The notes: generated from the sequence alone by a model not told the origin. A stretch of 64,000 nucleotides of DNA from JACOMS01 sp964352785 (GCA_964352785.1 CAYGTI010000008.1:1-64000); one strand, 5' to 3'. Positions 36,409 through 45,858 are shown, numbered from the stretch's first letter. Numbers and translations: made by a program.

Positions 36409-37179
36409 TTATTCGTCTTTTGGCTGATCTTCGGGCGTATCTGTTGTCACAGCCTCTTTCACATCTTCAGCAAGCTGTCCTGCTGCGCCCAAGGCATCGC
36501 TCGCCGCATCGCCAGCTTGATCAACGAGCGTTTCGGTTAAACCCGTCGTTGTCTCTACTGCGTTGCCAACGGCATCCATACCGTCTTGAATTATATTTTC
36601 GGCTGTATCGCCTGAATCTTCAGCGCTCGTTTCCATGAAGGCGGGTTCTGGTCTTGCGACGGGCGTTGTCGCCGCGACGCGCAGGTATTCAATTACGGCA
36701 GCGCGGTCATCATCTTTTTTAAGGCCGACAAAGTTCATAGCTGTCCCGCTTAGATAACGCGTAGGTTTTTCAAGATAGGCATTCAATGTTTCATAGTCCC
36801 ACGTGAGGCCAGAATTTGTCATGGCGCTGGAGTAGTTAAACCCGGCATGTACGCCCGCCGACGCGCCAACAACATTCCAAAGGTTTGGGCCTGTGCCATT
36901 CGCGCCGCCGTCCTCGGCGTTATGGCAAGATGTGCATTTCTTGAAGACTTTTGCGCCCCGGGACTCGTCCATGGCCGCGATCCAGTCTGGCTGCGGGAAG
37001 GGAAGTTCGATCTCTTCTTCGCCAGCTGAAACTTCCGCGACCGCAATGCGGTAAGCCGGAACCTCAGGCGCTGAGATGTGCATGGCAGAATGAGAGATTT
37101 CTTTCAGACCCATAAAGCCGAGTGCTGTTACCAGTACAGCAGCAGCGATTTTGTTAAAACCAAGTTCGTCCATGATCAT
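36409..37179 (-). CDS. Membrane-anchored class I cytochrome c
   Basis: A 256-residue c-type cytochrome. An N-terminal anchor (residues 8-25, NKIAAAVLVTALGFMGLK) holds the haem domain in the periplasm. CTSCH (Cys82, Cys85, His86) binds haem and Met148 in GTAMNFVG is the probable sixth ligand, as in CycM/cytochrome c552. Unusually, an acidic, Ala/Asp-rich tail of about 90 residues follows (EDSGDTAENIIQDGMDAVGN). It probably shuttles electrons between the bc1 complex and an oxidase. Confidence 0.88.
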   Translation of the reverse strand: MIMDELGFNKIAAAVLVTALGFMGLKEISHSAMHISAPEVPAYRIAVAEVSAGEEEIELPFPQPDWIAAMDESRGAKVFKKCTSCHNAEDGGANGTGPNLWNVVGASAGVHAGFNYSSAMTNSGLTWDYETLNAYLEKPTRYLSGTAMNFVGLKKDDDRAAVIEYLRVAATTPVARPEPAFMETSAEDSGDTAENIIQDGMDAVGNAVETTTGLTETLVDQAGDAASDALGAAGQLAEDVKEAVTTDTPEDQPKDE

Positions 37180-37323
37180 GTCCTTTTGTCAAAGCTTGCA
37201 GAATCTTGGCAAGCAAAGAGCTGTATGTTGATCTTACTATAAAAATATAACGCCTAAGCCAACCTAAAACCTGATAAGATGACAAATGATATTGCGGCGA
37301 AGGGTCGCAAAACTGTGTCGCAG

Positions 37324-38154
37324 TCAGGTTATGACGCGGGTTTTGAGGCGACGCTGCTGCCTGTACTGATAATCGGCCATAAAAGCTGCTCGCCCAGTGT
37401 TGTGTCTGGAAGGTCTTCCACGCCGTATTCCGGCGGGTAGGTTTGTGAAATTTTTTGCCGTGTCAAACACAATATCCCACAAGAATAGCATATTACCGAA
37501 ATTACCTGTGTAATGCGTTACGCCGTCGGATTTATGTTTGCCGTGATGGGCGTGATGAGTCGCGGGGGTACTGATTATGCGCTGCACGGCCCACATGACG
37601 GGCGATAGCCATTTGATACGGTAAAGTGGTTTGTCCCATGCCAAATCAGAGTGCGCGCCGAAAATAATGCTCATTTTAATAATAATATACACAGCATAAA
37701 CCCAGCCAAGGCCAAGATAAATCAGAATGCCGGACATCCAGATTGCGGGCATGAACAGGTAATAAAATAGGTTATTACGGTATCCGAGGCGGATGCTCAT
37801 ATATTCGGCGTTATGATGCGGGCGGTGGAGCTTATACAGCCAAGCGAAACTGTGCGAGGCGCGGTGCCACCAATATTGCACCATATCATCTCAGACAATG
37901 AGCAACAGAAACCCCGCCCAAAACGGCCAATTACTGATAAGGCCTTCTTGGCCCGGCGCAATGATGAGCATGAGCGCGTATGCCACACCTAAAATAAACG
38001 GTTGCGTGAATCCGGTGAGTGCTACCATGCTCACGAGTTCGACCCAGCCGTCTGTCCGGTTTTGACCCTTTTTCTTAAAAAAAGAAGAAAAAATGATCTC
38101 GGCTAAAATAAAGGCACCAAAGATAGCCATGATGACGATGAGTTCTGGTTTCAA
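37324..38154 (-). pseudogene. Fatty acid hydroxylase / sterol desaturase family gene split by an in-frame TGA
   Basis: Two minus-strand pieces are in the same frame. Residues 1-87 (TTG start at 38154; several membrane helices, ending FLLLIV) stop at TGA 37893-37891. After two codons the frame continues with MVQYWWHRASHSFAWLYKLH. The three His boxes of the di-iron hydroxylases are all in the second part: HRASH, HRPHH and HAHHGKH. The joined product would be about 277 residues, a normal length. The TGA falls just before the D-x-x-Y-W-W-H-R motif. It is probably a nonsense mutation or sequencing error; readthrough is less likely. The start, 24 bases after recF, lacks a clear ribosome site. Confidence 0.8.
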
Positions 38155-38178
38155 CAGGGAACTTATAAGAAAAAAATG

Positions 38179-39327
38179 CTATGAGTCCAGCGTGCCAAAA
38201 TGCGTCGTTCCTTTGATCTGGCCGCCCGCGACTTCAAATATTTGCGCGCGCCCGGCAAAAGCCTCAAACAAAGAGGCATCTGTGCCGGTCATGAAAACCT
38301 GCGTATCAAGCGCTATGAGTTCTTCGATCAGAGCGGCACGCCGGGTTATGTCCAGATGCGCCGCGACTTCGTCCAGCAAGAGCAAAGGCTGCTTATCGGC
38401 TTGGGCCCGCGCATGAGCAAGAAAAAGCCCGATAAGCAGCGCTTTTTGTTCTCCGGTGGAGCAGTCTTCGGCGGGCATATTTTTGGCGGCATGCGTTACG
38501 CGTAGATCGGATTTATGAACGCCTCGCAGGGTCCGGCCCGCCCGCATGTCTGTGTTGCGCCCGGAGGATAAAAAGGCTTTGATTGAGTGTTCGACTTGTT
38601 CTGCCGGCAGCCCGCTGAGATATAGGGCTTCGCCTTCGCCCTCCAATGTGACGACGGCTTTTGGGAAAGCGCCTTCGGGGCGGGCCTCTATTTCTGCAAT
38701 GAGGTGCTGCGTTGTGTCTGCGCGAGCCTTGGCAATGGCCGCGCCGTGCCGGGCCATATCGGCCTCTAGCGCGCCGTACCAGCTTGCGTCTTGAACCCCG
38801 TCAGATAATAGCCTGTTACGTTCAGCACGCGCCTTTTCATACCGCAAGACATTTTGGCCATGGGCGGGCTCGTGAATGAGTGTGAAGCGGTCGAGGAATT
38901 TGCGCCGATCAGAGGGCGGGCCTGTAAACAACCTGTCTTGGGCGGGAGTGAGCCACATCAATGTCACATGATTTGATAGCATGGCGGCGGGGCAGGTTTG
39001 TCCATCAATCCGGATTGTGCGGCGGCGGGGATGCTCTGGAACCTGCCCGACCGCGATTTTTACCGGGCCGCTTTGGCCGGACAACGCCGCGACCACACCC
39101 CATGCGGGGGCGCAGGACACAATATCTTCGAGGGTGCTACGATGAGCCAAGTCTTCCATATTGGCCCGGCGTAGACCGCGCCCTGGCGACAAAAAAGAGA
39201 TCGCTTCCAGCAAGTTGGTTTTACCTGCGCCGTTCGCGCCGTACAAAACAACTGGCGAGGCGGTCAGCTCAAGATCGAGCGTCGTGTAAGAGCGAAAATC
39301 AGTCAGGCGCAGGCTTTGAATAAACAC
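38179..39327 (-). CDS. recF: DNA replication and repair protein RecF
   Basis: A 382-residue SMC-like ATPase that helps load RecA at single-strand gaps via RecOR. It has Walker A GANGAGKTNLLEAI, the region MEDLAHRS, the signature CSTGEQKALLIGL and Walker B LLLLDEVAAHLD. It follows dnaN by 21 bases. The dnaA-dnaN-recF order is classical but here a monooxygenase gene sits between dnaA and dnaN. Confidence 0.94.
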   Translation of the reverse strand: MFIQSLRLTDFRSYTTLDLELTASPVVLYGANGAGKTNLLEAISFLSPGRGLRRANMEDLAHRSTLEDIVSCAPAWGVVAALSGQSGPVKIAVGQVPEHPRRRTIRIDGQTCPAAMLSNHVTLMWLTPAQDRLFTGPPSDRRKFLDRFTLIHEPAHGQNVLRYEKARAERNRLLSDGVQDASWYGALEADMARHGAAIAKARADTTQHLIAEIEARPEGAFPKAVVTLEGEGEALYLSGLPAEQVEHSIKAFLSSGRNTDMRAGRTLRGVHKSDLRVTHAAKNMPAEDCSTGEQKALLIGLFLAHARAQADKQPLLLLDEVAAHLDITRRAALIEELIALDTQVFMTGTDASLFEAFAGRAQIFEVAGGQIKGTTHFGTLDS

Positions 39328-39348
39328 CGCAGCGAGCCTAAGTGTCTC

Positions 39349-40452
39349 TTAGACCCGTAAAGGCATCAAAACGAAAAGACTGCCCGGATCTTCGCTGTCT
39401 TTGACAAGGGCGGGCGAAGCTGGACTATCCAAATAAAAGCTGGCGTCGCGGCCTTCGATTTGTCCGGTGACATCCAGCAAATATTTTGCATTAAAGCCAA
39501 TTTCGAGCGGGTCATTGCTATAATCGACCATCAAATCTTCGCGTGCGTTTCCGCTTTCGGGATTATCCACGACAAGCGCCAGAGTATCCTGGGACAGGGT
39601 CAGCTTGATCGATCTGGATTTCTCGGCTGAAATCGTTGCCACGCGGTCGACCGCATCGGCAAAGACTTTGTTGTCGATGATGAGCTCTTTTTCATTTCCC
39701 TTGGGGATTACGCGCTCGTAATCGGGAAAAGTTCCATCAATCAGCTTGGAGGTTAATACCGCATGCCCGTAATTAAACCGGATTTTCGCGTCCGACACAG
39801 ACAGGCTGATATCGCCGTCGGCGCCGTCGATCAGGCGGCGGATTTCAGCGACTGTTTTACGCGGAATAATGACGCCTGGCAGGTCTTCTGCACCCGCTGG
39901 CAACGGCATTTCGCTAAGCGCCAAGCGGTGACCATCGGTCGCCACAGCGCGCAGCGCGCCGTCATGGGCATGCACGTAAATACCGTTCAGATAATAACGG
40001 GTTTCCTCGGTGCTGATCGCGAATTTTGTTTTATCGATCAGGCGGCGCAGGTCTGCGGTCGAGAGCACAAAATTATGCGTAAACCCATCAGCGGTCATTT
40101 TAGGAAAATCACCCGAGGGCAATAAAGGCAGCGTGAAATGAGAGCGTCCAGCGTCAATATCCAGGCGGTTCTCGCTATTGACCTTGAGTGAGACTTGCGC
40201 TCCGTCAGGCAGCTTGCGCGCAATATCATAAAGCGTGTGGGCGGGCGCTGTCACGTCACCCGGGGCTTCAACAGTGGCATCAGAGCTTTCAGAAATTTCG
40301 ATGTCTAAATCGGTGGCGACAAGCATGATTTTATCGTCTTGTGCCTGAATTAAAACGTTTGATAGAATTGGAATCGTATTGCGGCGTTCCACAACATTTT
40401 GCACATGCCCGAGGGCCTTGAGGAGTGCGGCGCGTTCAATGGAAATTTTCAT
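39349..40452 (-). CDS. dnaN: DNA polymerase III beta sliding clamp
   Basis: A 367-residue clamp with the start MKISIERAALLKALGHVQNV at the ATG 40452; an upstream in-frame ATG would give an atypical extension. Three repeated clamp domains are recognisable, with NVVERRNTIPILSNVLI, TRYYLNGIYVHA and the C-terminal LVLMPLRV hydrophobic end. It tethers Pol III and other partners to DNA. Confidence 0.96.
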   Translation of the reverse strand: MKISIERAALLKALGHVQNVVERRNTIPILSNVLIQAQDDKIMLVATDLDIEISESSDATVEAPGDVTAPAHTLYDIARKLPDGAQVSLKVNSENRLDIDAGRSHFTLPLLPSGDFPKMTADGFTHNFVLSTADLRRLIDKTKFAISTEETRYYLNGIYVHAHDGALRAVATDGHRLALSEMPLPAGAEDLPGVIIPRKTVAEIRRLIDGADGDISLSVSDAKIRFNYGHAVLTSKLIDGTFPDYERVIPKGNEKELIIDNKVFADAVDRVATISAEKSRSIKLTLSQDTLALVVDNPESGNAREDLMVDYSNDPLEIGFNAKYLLDVTGQIEGRDASFYLDSPASPALVKDSEDPGSLFVLMPLRV

Positions 40453-40587
40453 GTCGGTCAACCCTGCGTCTCTAAAAATATCTCGGCGTAATGGGGCTTG
40501 CGTCTCACACCCGCCCGTGGCCGCGTACAATACTCATATAGAGGCAAAAGCCAACCATTTTTCGCCTCTGGCGTGAACGGCGCGTGA

Positions 40588-42051
40588 TTATGTTTCAGGC
40601 TTTGACGTGAATGTCATGACCTTGTCGCGCAGAGACCCTATACCCAGACTGATCTTGTCCAGCACATAGTTTTGGTGAACCCGCCAAGGGGTTTGTTTGC
40701 CTTGTTTGGGCAAAATGGACTCGGCGCGAAAAACATAACCCGATTGCAGATTAACCGCAGGTTCGGGCTCGATGTCATCTCCTAAAACCGGGGTGATAAT
40801 AGAATTGCCTGAGCGGTCCATTTCGTTAATCAGGCGGCAGGCATAACGCGCGATAAGTTCGCATTTCAGTGTCCAAGACGCGTTGGTATAGCCGATAGAA
40901 TAAAACAGGTTGGGCAGACCTGAAAACATCATGCCCTTATACATATAAGTGTCCGGCATGTGCACAGGGTTGCCATTTAGGCTAAGCTCAAGTCCGCCCA
41001 TCAACTGCATATTCAGGCCTGTAGCCGTCACGATTATATCCGCCTCAAGCGTTTCACCGGATTCGAGGGCAAGCCCGGTTGGGGTAAAGGCTGAAATGCT
41101 GTCGGTCGTAATGGACGCTTTACCGCTACGCAACGCAGCAAACATGTCGCCGTCTTTGTCGATGCAGACCCGTTGATCCCAAGGGTCATAGGTGGGGTTT
41201 AAGTGCCGCTTCACATCAAAATCCGGCCCGATAGCCGTCTGTGCGCCTTTCATGACTTGGCTTTTCATATATTGTGGAAATTTACGAGCGAGTTGATAAT
41301 AGAAAATTGTGCGCAAAATGTTTTTCCACCGCATGAGCTTGTGTGATGCTTTGCTGCCAAACATTTTACGGGTGATTTTGACCATGGGATCGACGGCCGG
41401 CATTTCAACAATATAAGTCGGTGAGCGCTGGAGCATGGTGACGTGCGCGGCGGTTTCGGCTAGAGACGGGATCAGTGTGATTGCTGTTGCGCCGCTGCCG
41501 ATGACAACGATTTTCTTTCCCGCATAATCCAGATCTTCCGGCCAGCTTTGCGGATGAATAATCTGGCCTGCGAAATCCCCGGTACCGTCCCACTTGGGCA
41601 GGTAACCCTTGGTGTAGTCATAATAACCTGAACACATATAAAGAACGTTGCAGGTAAACGTTTTCTCTGCCCCGTCAGACAGGCTGGTCACGGTCCATAG
41701 GGCCTCAGCCGAGTCCCAGTTTGCTGATATGCCTTTGTGCCCAAACCTGATATGCTGGTCTATGCCGTTTTCACGGGCCGTGTCTTCGACATACGTCTTG
41801 ATTTTATCGCCGTTGGCAAAAGCTTTATCGTCTAGCCATGGCCGGAAAGAATAGCCGAATGTATATAAGTCTGAGTCTGATCGGATGCCGGGATAGCGAA
41901 ACAGATCCCATGTCCCGCCTATAGCGTCTCGTCCTTCGAGAACCGCGTAGGTTTTATTCGGGCAACGCTCTTGGATATAATAAGCGGCGGCAACACCGGA
42001 GACACCCGCACCGATAATTAAAACATCAAAATGTGCTGTATCATCAGTCAT
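40588..42051 (-). CDS. Flavin-containing monooxygenase, Baeyer-Villiger type
   Basis: A 487-residue FAD/NADPH oxygenase. The first Rossmann motif is GAGVSGVAAAYYI, the Baeyer-Villiger fingerprint is FAGQIIHPQSWP (F-x-G-x3-H-x3-W-P), and the second Rossmann motif is GSGATA. The region WDLFRYPGIRSDSDLYTFG is typical of the cyclohexanone monooxygenase-like subgroup common in alphaproteobacteria. It oxidises ketones or other substrates with O2; the substrate is unknown. It lies between dnaA and dnaN on the same strand, with gaps of 91 and 135 bases. Confidence 0.9.
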   Translation of the reverse strand: MTDDTAHFDVLIIGAGVSGVAAAYYIQERCPNKTYAVLEGRDAIGGTWDLFRYPGIRSDSDLYTFGYSFRPWLDDKAFANGDKIKTYVEDTARENGIDQHIRFGHKGISANWDSAEALWTVTSLSDGAEKTFTCNVLYMCSGYYDYTKGYLPKWDGTGDFAGQIIHPQSWPEDLDYAGKKIVVIGSGATAITLIPSLAETAAHVTMLQRSPTYIVEMPAVDPMVKITRKMFGSKASHKLMRWKNILRTIFYYQLARKFPQYMKSQVMKGAQTAIGPDFDVKRHLNPTYDPWDQRVCIDKDGDMFAALRSGKASITTDSISAFTPTGLALESGETLEADIIVTATGLNMQLMGGLELSLNGNPVHMPDTYMYKGMMFSGLPNLFYSIGYTNASWTLKCELIARYACRLINEMDRSGNSIITPVLGDDIEPEPAVNLQSGYVFRAESILPKQGKQTPWRVHQNYVLDKISLGIGSLRDKVMTFTSKPET

Positions 42052-42142
42052 GTTAAGCCTCGCTCAGTGTATAAACAAACCATAGTTTATGGATTGGGCT
42101 TGCCCTGATCAATATGCGTCAGGCTGAAAAGCTGAATAGAGC

Positions 42143-43618
42143 CTATGCAGCTTTGAGCGAGGTTTCTATTGTCTGGATTTTTGCGTGAAACCCAAGGTCT
42201 TCCTGCCTTAGGTTTTCAATTCTTTTTACCGCATGCATGACAGTTGTATGATCGCGTCCGCCAAAGCGGCGTCCAATATCGGGCAGGGACCGTTTGGTCA
42301 TTTTTTTACACAGATACATGGCAACTTGGCGGGGCCGCGCCACGCTGCGTGTGCGGCGCTTTGAGACCATATCATTAAGCGTGATGTCAAACGCGTCAGC
42401 GACCGCGCGCTGAATACGGTCAACCGTGAGGCGCTGCCCCGCGATATACCGGCCATCGGATAAAGTCTCTTTCACGGTCTCGAGTGTGATGGGCATGCCC
42501 AGAAACTCCGATTGAGCCACGACTTGATTAAAAGCGCCTTCGAGATCTCGGGGTGTGGCATTAATCCGCGCCGCAAGATGATCCCGGGCGTTTTGTGGGA
42601 TTGTCAGCGGACTGCCTGTTTCGCGGCGGCGGACGATTAAGCGGTCAAGCATACGTTTGCGCAACTCATAATCAGCCGAGCCGATTTTGCAGACGAGTCC
42701 GCTACAGAGGTAGGATTTGAGTCTGTCCGAGGCCTTTTCCATCTCGTCCGGGTGTCGGTCTGTTGCGATCATGACCTGCCGCCCATCATCCACGAGCGAG
42801 ACAAGCGTATGTAGAAGTTCTTCTTGGCTGTTGGGTTTTGTTGCGATGAAATGGGCATCATCAATCAACAGTAAATCAACACCTCTGAGTGAGGCTTTAA
42901 AGGCGTCAATGGCCTCGCGTCCATTACCTCGCACGGAATTTACAAAGGTCGTCACAAACTGTTCACCAGAAATCAGGCGTACATGACGATTTGGCATGTT
43001 GGCTTCTACCGCTTGTTTGATAGCGTAAAGCAAATGAGTTTTGCCCATGCCGTTCGCGCCGTGCATAACAATCGGATTATATTGCGCCGTTTCGCAGCTT
43101 GCGGTCTGGCGGGCTACAGCAAAAGCAAGTTCATTTGATGGCCCAACAATGAAATTGTCAAAACAGAAACGTTTGCGCGCGCTGGCAGGGCGGTTTGGCG
43201 TCGTTTGGCTGTTGAGTGAAGGTTGAGCCGCGTTTGATAGGTTTTGCCCGGTCAGCGCCTTTGAGGCTAATGTTTGGGTGGCCTTAGACGCCGCAGCGGC
43301 CATTTCGTCTGCGGGTTTGGAAATAACAACATGGCGCGGCGGAGCGACCATATCGTGTTTTTTCCACAAACGGATTAAAGGCTCCATATAGTTTGTTTCG
43401 ATCTTGGTGGCGATGAACCGTGTCGGAGCCGTTAAAGTAACCTCAAACGCATCGGCACTTCTAATATGGAGACGGCCCGTCCAAGAGCGGTGGACATTCG
43501 GGCCAATCGCATAGGCTAAGTCCTTTTGAACCGCCGCCCATGTTTTGTGAGCACTCTCGACAGGGGATTCCCCTGTGAAGAGATCAGGAGTGATTTTGGC
43601 ATCACCCTTATCTGACAT
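42143..43618 (-). CDS. dnaA: Chromosomal replication initiator DnaA
   Basis: A 491-residue DnaA (ATG at 43618; a GTG at 43633 is possible). Domain I is at residues about 20-95, a variable linker to about 150, then FDNFIVGPSNELAFA opens the AAA+ domain with Walker A GANGMGKTHLLYAI and Walker B LLLIDDAHFI. Domain IV has RSVARPRQVAMYLCKK and the DnaA-box-reading GGRDHTTVMHA. It initiates replication by binding DnaA boxes. It has a long AT-rich upstream region and is divergent from nothing; rpsT lies further upstream on the same strand. Confidence 0.96.
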   Translation of the reverse strand: MSDKGDAKITPDLFTGESPVESAHKTWAAVQKDLAYAIGPNVHRSWTGRLHIRSADAFEVTLTAPTRFIATKIETNYMEPLIRLWKKHDMVAPPRHVVISKPADEMAAAASKATQTLASKALTGQNLSNAAQPSLNSQTTPNRPASARKRFCFDNFIVGPSNELAFAVARQTASCETAQYNPIVMHGANGMGKTHLLYAIKQAVEANMPNRHVRLISGEQFVTTFVNSVRGNGREAIDAFKASLRGVDLLLIDDAHFIATKPNSQEELLHTLVSLVDDGRQVMIATDRHPDEMEKASDRLKSYLCSGLVCKIGSADYELRKRMLDRLIVRRRETGSPLTIPQNARDHLAARINATPRDLEGAFNQVVAQSEFLGMPITLETVKETLSDGRYIAGQRLTVDRIQRAVADAFDITLNDMVSKRRTRSVARPRQVAMYLCKKMTKRSLPDIGRRFGGRDHTTVMHAVKRIENLRQEDLGFHAKIQTIETSLKAA

Positions 43619-44106
43619 GTCTTCATTGCTCACGCGCTCGTACCCCAAGCCTAACCAATGGGGTTAAATAGATAACCCCTTGAAATCTTTTCAAAATATA
43701 TGAATTCTGCATGTCGAATGATGATTCGTTGCAGCATTCCCTATGGCCCCTGAAGTTTTCCCTGAAAGACCTATAGCCTCTTTAAAGCTATAAAAATTCG
43801 TCGCGTCAACGGCGAAAAGTTACAAAATCGACACTCTTTTTCATTGACTCGAAAAAACGTAAACGCCGCAAAGAATTAGCCGTTTTAGATGTTTGAATTT
43901 TCAAGCGTTGATTTTTGTTAGCTATCCACAAAGCTGTATTTTGTGCGCTCTCGCCAAGAAATGAGGCGCTTGCAAAATGATATCCACTATATTTCACGTC
44001 AACTCATATTCACAAGGAACTTGAAAAATAACTGAAAACCCGCTTTGTGTTTCCGACTTAGCGCGAATTGTCACCGTAGTCTGGGTAACGTATATAATTT
44101 TCTGGT
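43619..44106. promoter_or_regulatory. dnaA upstream region, origin-like
   Basis: The 540-base gap between dnaA and rpsT is AT-rich and gene-free. It holds three DnaA-box-like nonamers: CTATCCACA (43922-43930, one mismatch to TTATCCACA), ATATCCACT (43980-43988) and ATATTCACA (44006-44014). Two GANTC sites (GATTC at 43733, GACTC at 43846) could be CcrM methylation targets. This may be the dnaA promoter with autoregulation, or a replication origin; sequence alone does not separate these. Confidence 0.4.
43991..44077. repeat. Diverged relative of the 91-bp palindromic element
   Basis: ATTTCACGTC-AACTCATATT-CACAAGG and the following A-rich stretch align with 62240 onward at about 31 of 40 positions without gaps. 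Both end in a TCCGA...GAATT block. The right-hand inverted repeat seen in the 62239 copy has decayed here. Confidence 0.45.
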
Positions 44107-44134
44107 ACAAAAAAACCGGACACACGGCCCGGTT
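44107..44134 (-). terminator. Terminator of rpsT
   Basis: On the minus strand AACCGG-GCCGTGTGT-CCGGTT is followed by a run of T residues, about 25 bases after the rpsT stop. Confidence 0.85.
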
Positions 44135-44158
44135 TCAATAGACGCAATGATTGCGATC

Positions 44159-44422
44159 TTAGCTCATGGCTTTAACGCGCTTGTTTAAGCGAGAGATTTT
44201 ACGAGACGCTGTGTTTTTGTGAAACACGCCTTTGCCGACAGCGCGCATCATAGCGGGCTCTGCGGCTTTGACAGCGACCTGCGCAGCGTCTTTGTCGCCG
44301 GATATAATGGCGTCTTCAACACGGCGAAGTGTTGAGCGAACCATCGTCCGGCGGGCTTTATTCACAGCCGTCTTGCGCGCCATGGCGCGAACGGCTTTTT
44401 TGGCTGAAACTGTATTTGCCAT
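44159..44422 (-). CDS. rpsT: 30S ribosomal protein S20
   Basis: An 87-residue, strongly basic helical protein that stabilises the 16S rRNA body. It has MANTVSAKKAVRAMARKTAV, the RRTMVRSTLRRVEDAI segment and FHKNTASRKISRLNKRV at the end, the S20 hallmark. Position upstream of dnaA on the same strand is conserved in alphaproteobacteria. Confidence 0.96.
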   Translation of the reverse strand: MANTVSAKKAVRAMARKTAVNKARRTMVRSTLRRVEDAIISGDKDAAQVAVKAAEPAMMRAVGKGVFHKNTASRKISRLNKRVKAMS

Positions 44423-44513
44423 AATATCCTCTTATCCAGCCACATGCCGGAGGTAAAGTTGCAAGCGCGCCGTATAGCGCTGAGTCTTTAGGGCGTCAAC
44501 ACCTGCGATGCGT

Positions 44514-45290
44514 TTATTTGTTCTTAAAGTGCGGCTTTCGCTTTTCAATAAAAGCTGTCATGCCTTCGCGTTGATCATGGGTTGTAAACATGGATTGAAA
44601 GAGGCGGCGCTCAAACTGAATGCCTTGTTTAAGGGTGGTCTCAAAGGACACATTTATCGTCTCTTTGGTCATCATGGCAATCGGTAGGCTTTGTGCTGCG
44701 ATTTTGCGGGCGGCTTCGAGAGCTGTGTCTTGCAATTCGTCAAGCGCGACGATGCGCGAGACGAGGCCAGCGCGTTCGGCTTCCTCGGCGTCCATCATCC
44801 GTCCGGTCAAGCACATATCCATGGCTTTGGATTTACCAACGGCGCGCACCAAGCGCTGAGTGCCGCCAATGCCCGGCATGACGCCAAGCGTAATTTCCGG
44901 CTGCCCGAACTTGGCATTGTCTGCCGCAATAATAAAGTCGCACATCATGGCAATTTCGCAGCCGCCGCCGAGCGCGTAACCTGAAACGGCCGCGATGATA
45001 GGTTTACGAAACCGCTCGATCGCGCAATGGTTAGCCTCGAAAACATCATTTTTATAAATATCAAGATAGTCGTTTTCTTGCATTTCTTTGATATCTGCAC
45101 CTGCGGCGAAAGCCTTATCAGATCCCGTAAGGATGACGCAGCCAATGGCATCGTCGGCGTCTAGTTCGCTAAGGGCGTGAGCGGTCTCGCGCATCATGGC
45201 TGTGCAAAGCGCATTGAGCGCTTTGGGGCGGTCAAGCCTGATCTTCGCGACGTGACCGTCTCGGGTGAGTTCTATCATTTCGTATTGCAT
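44514..45290 (-). CDS. Enoyl-CoA hydratase
   Basis: A 258-residue crotonase-fold enzyme. The oxyanion-hole motifs FAAGADIKEM and SGYALGGGCEIAMMCD are clear, and the two catalytic glutamates fall in the GGGCE region and in FGQPEITLGVMPGIGGTQRL. It hydrates trans-2-enoyl-CoA in beta-oxidation to the (S)-3-hydroxy form. It precedes rpsT-dnaA, an order kept in many alphaproteobacteria. Normal length; start at 45290. Confidence 0.93.
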   Translation of the reverse strand: MQYEMIELTRDGHVAKIRLDRPKALNALCTAMMRETAHALSELDADDAIGCVILTGSDKAFAAGADIKEMQENDYLDIYKNDVFEANHCAIERFRKPIIAAVSGYALGGGCEIAMMCDFIIAADNAKFGQPEITLGVMPGIGGTQRLVRAVGKSKAMDMCLTGRMMDAEEAERAGLVSRIVALDELQDTALEAARKIAAQSLPIAMMTKETINVSFETTLKQGIQFERRLFQSMFTTHDQREGMTAFIEKRKPHFKNK

Positions 45291-45347
45291 ACGCGCCTCT
45301 TAAAATTCAGAGCGCCCATTACACGCTTTGCAAAAAGGTATCAAACC

Positions 45348-45858
45348 CTATTTCGGCAAAGCACTAGCACGCCACTGAGGTGTTTCAGGGGTGTTTTTTA
45401 ACTGATTTATCTTTAGCGTACCCATGATAATCAAGACAAGATTAAAGAACAAAACTATAAAAAGCGTCGGTAATCCGCCAAGATTAGACAGCATTCCGTA
45501 TAGCCCCGGGATATGCGCGCAAGGAACATGGCCGTCAGCGGCGCCCACGCGAGCCAATTGGCCCAATAAAACACCCTCCAAGACTTGACCCAGCCACTAT
45601 CATTAAATGGTTCGAGCAGTTAAGAACAAGGAATGAATTCCGTGATACATTGCACAAAGGCCGATCCGCATTGGCTGATAATATCAAGCGTTGGCCCGGC
45701 TATAAAAACAAAGGCCGACAGCTCCAAAAATATCTTGTTATTGATGCCGGATAGGATGCGAATGCCTTTTTGGAATCCGCTGGCGGAGGAGATAAAAAAG
45801 GCGATTGTGACGGCGAGAGCAAGGCAAGTCAACATGAGCGGCTGAATAGTCCAGTCCG
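45348..45858 (-). pseudogene. Decayed BCCT-family (betaine/carnitine/choline) transporter
   Basis: Minus-strand translation shows BCCT hallmarks in broken form. FQKGIRILSGINN and FVFIAGPTLDIIS (normally GIRxLSNIN and LxxGPT) are followed by an in-frame TAA. The same frame then resumes with WRVFYWANWLAWAPLTAMFL and ARISRGYT, the core BCCT motif. A frame change and deletion of roughly 100 or more residues lead to LGGLPTLFIVLFFNLVLIIM, resembling the last helix. The N-terminal half is missing, cut at the rarA stop. Clearly non-functional. Confidence 0.8.

Noticed and set aside
37324..37884. Second half of the hydroxylase as an independent gene
   Set aside because: It is in the same frame as the upstream part, lacks a start signal, and its family always has the N-terminal helices.
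45348..45581. 77-residue small membrane protein
   Set aside because: Its N-terminal half is a shifted reading of a clear BCCT motif; only the C-terminal helix fits, so it is part of a pseudogene.
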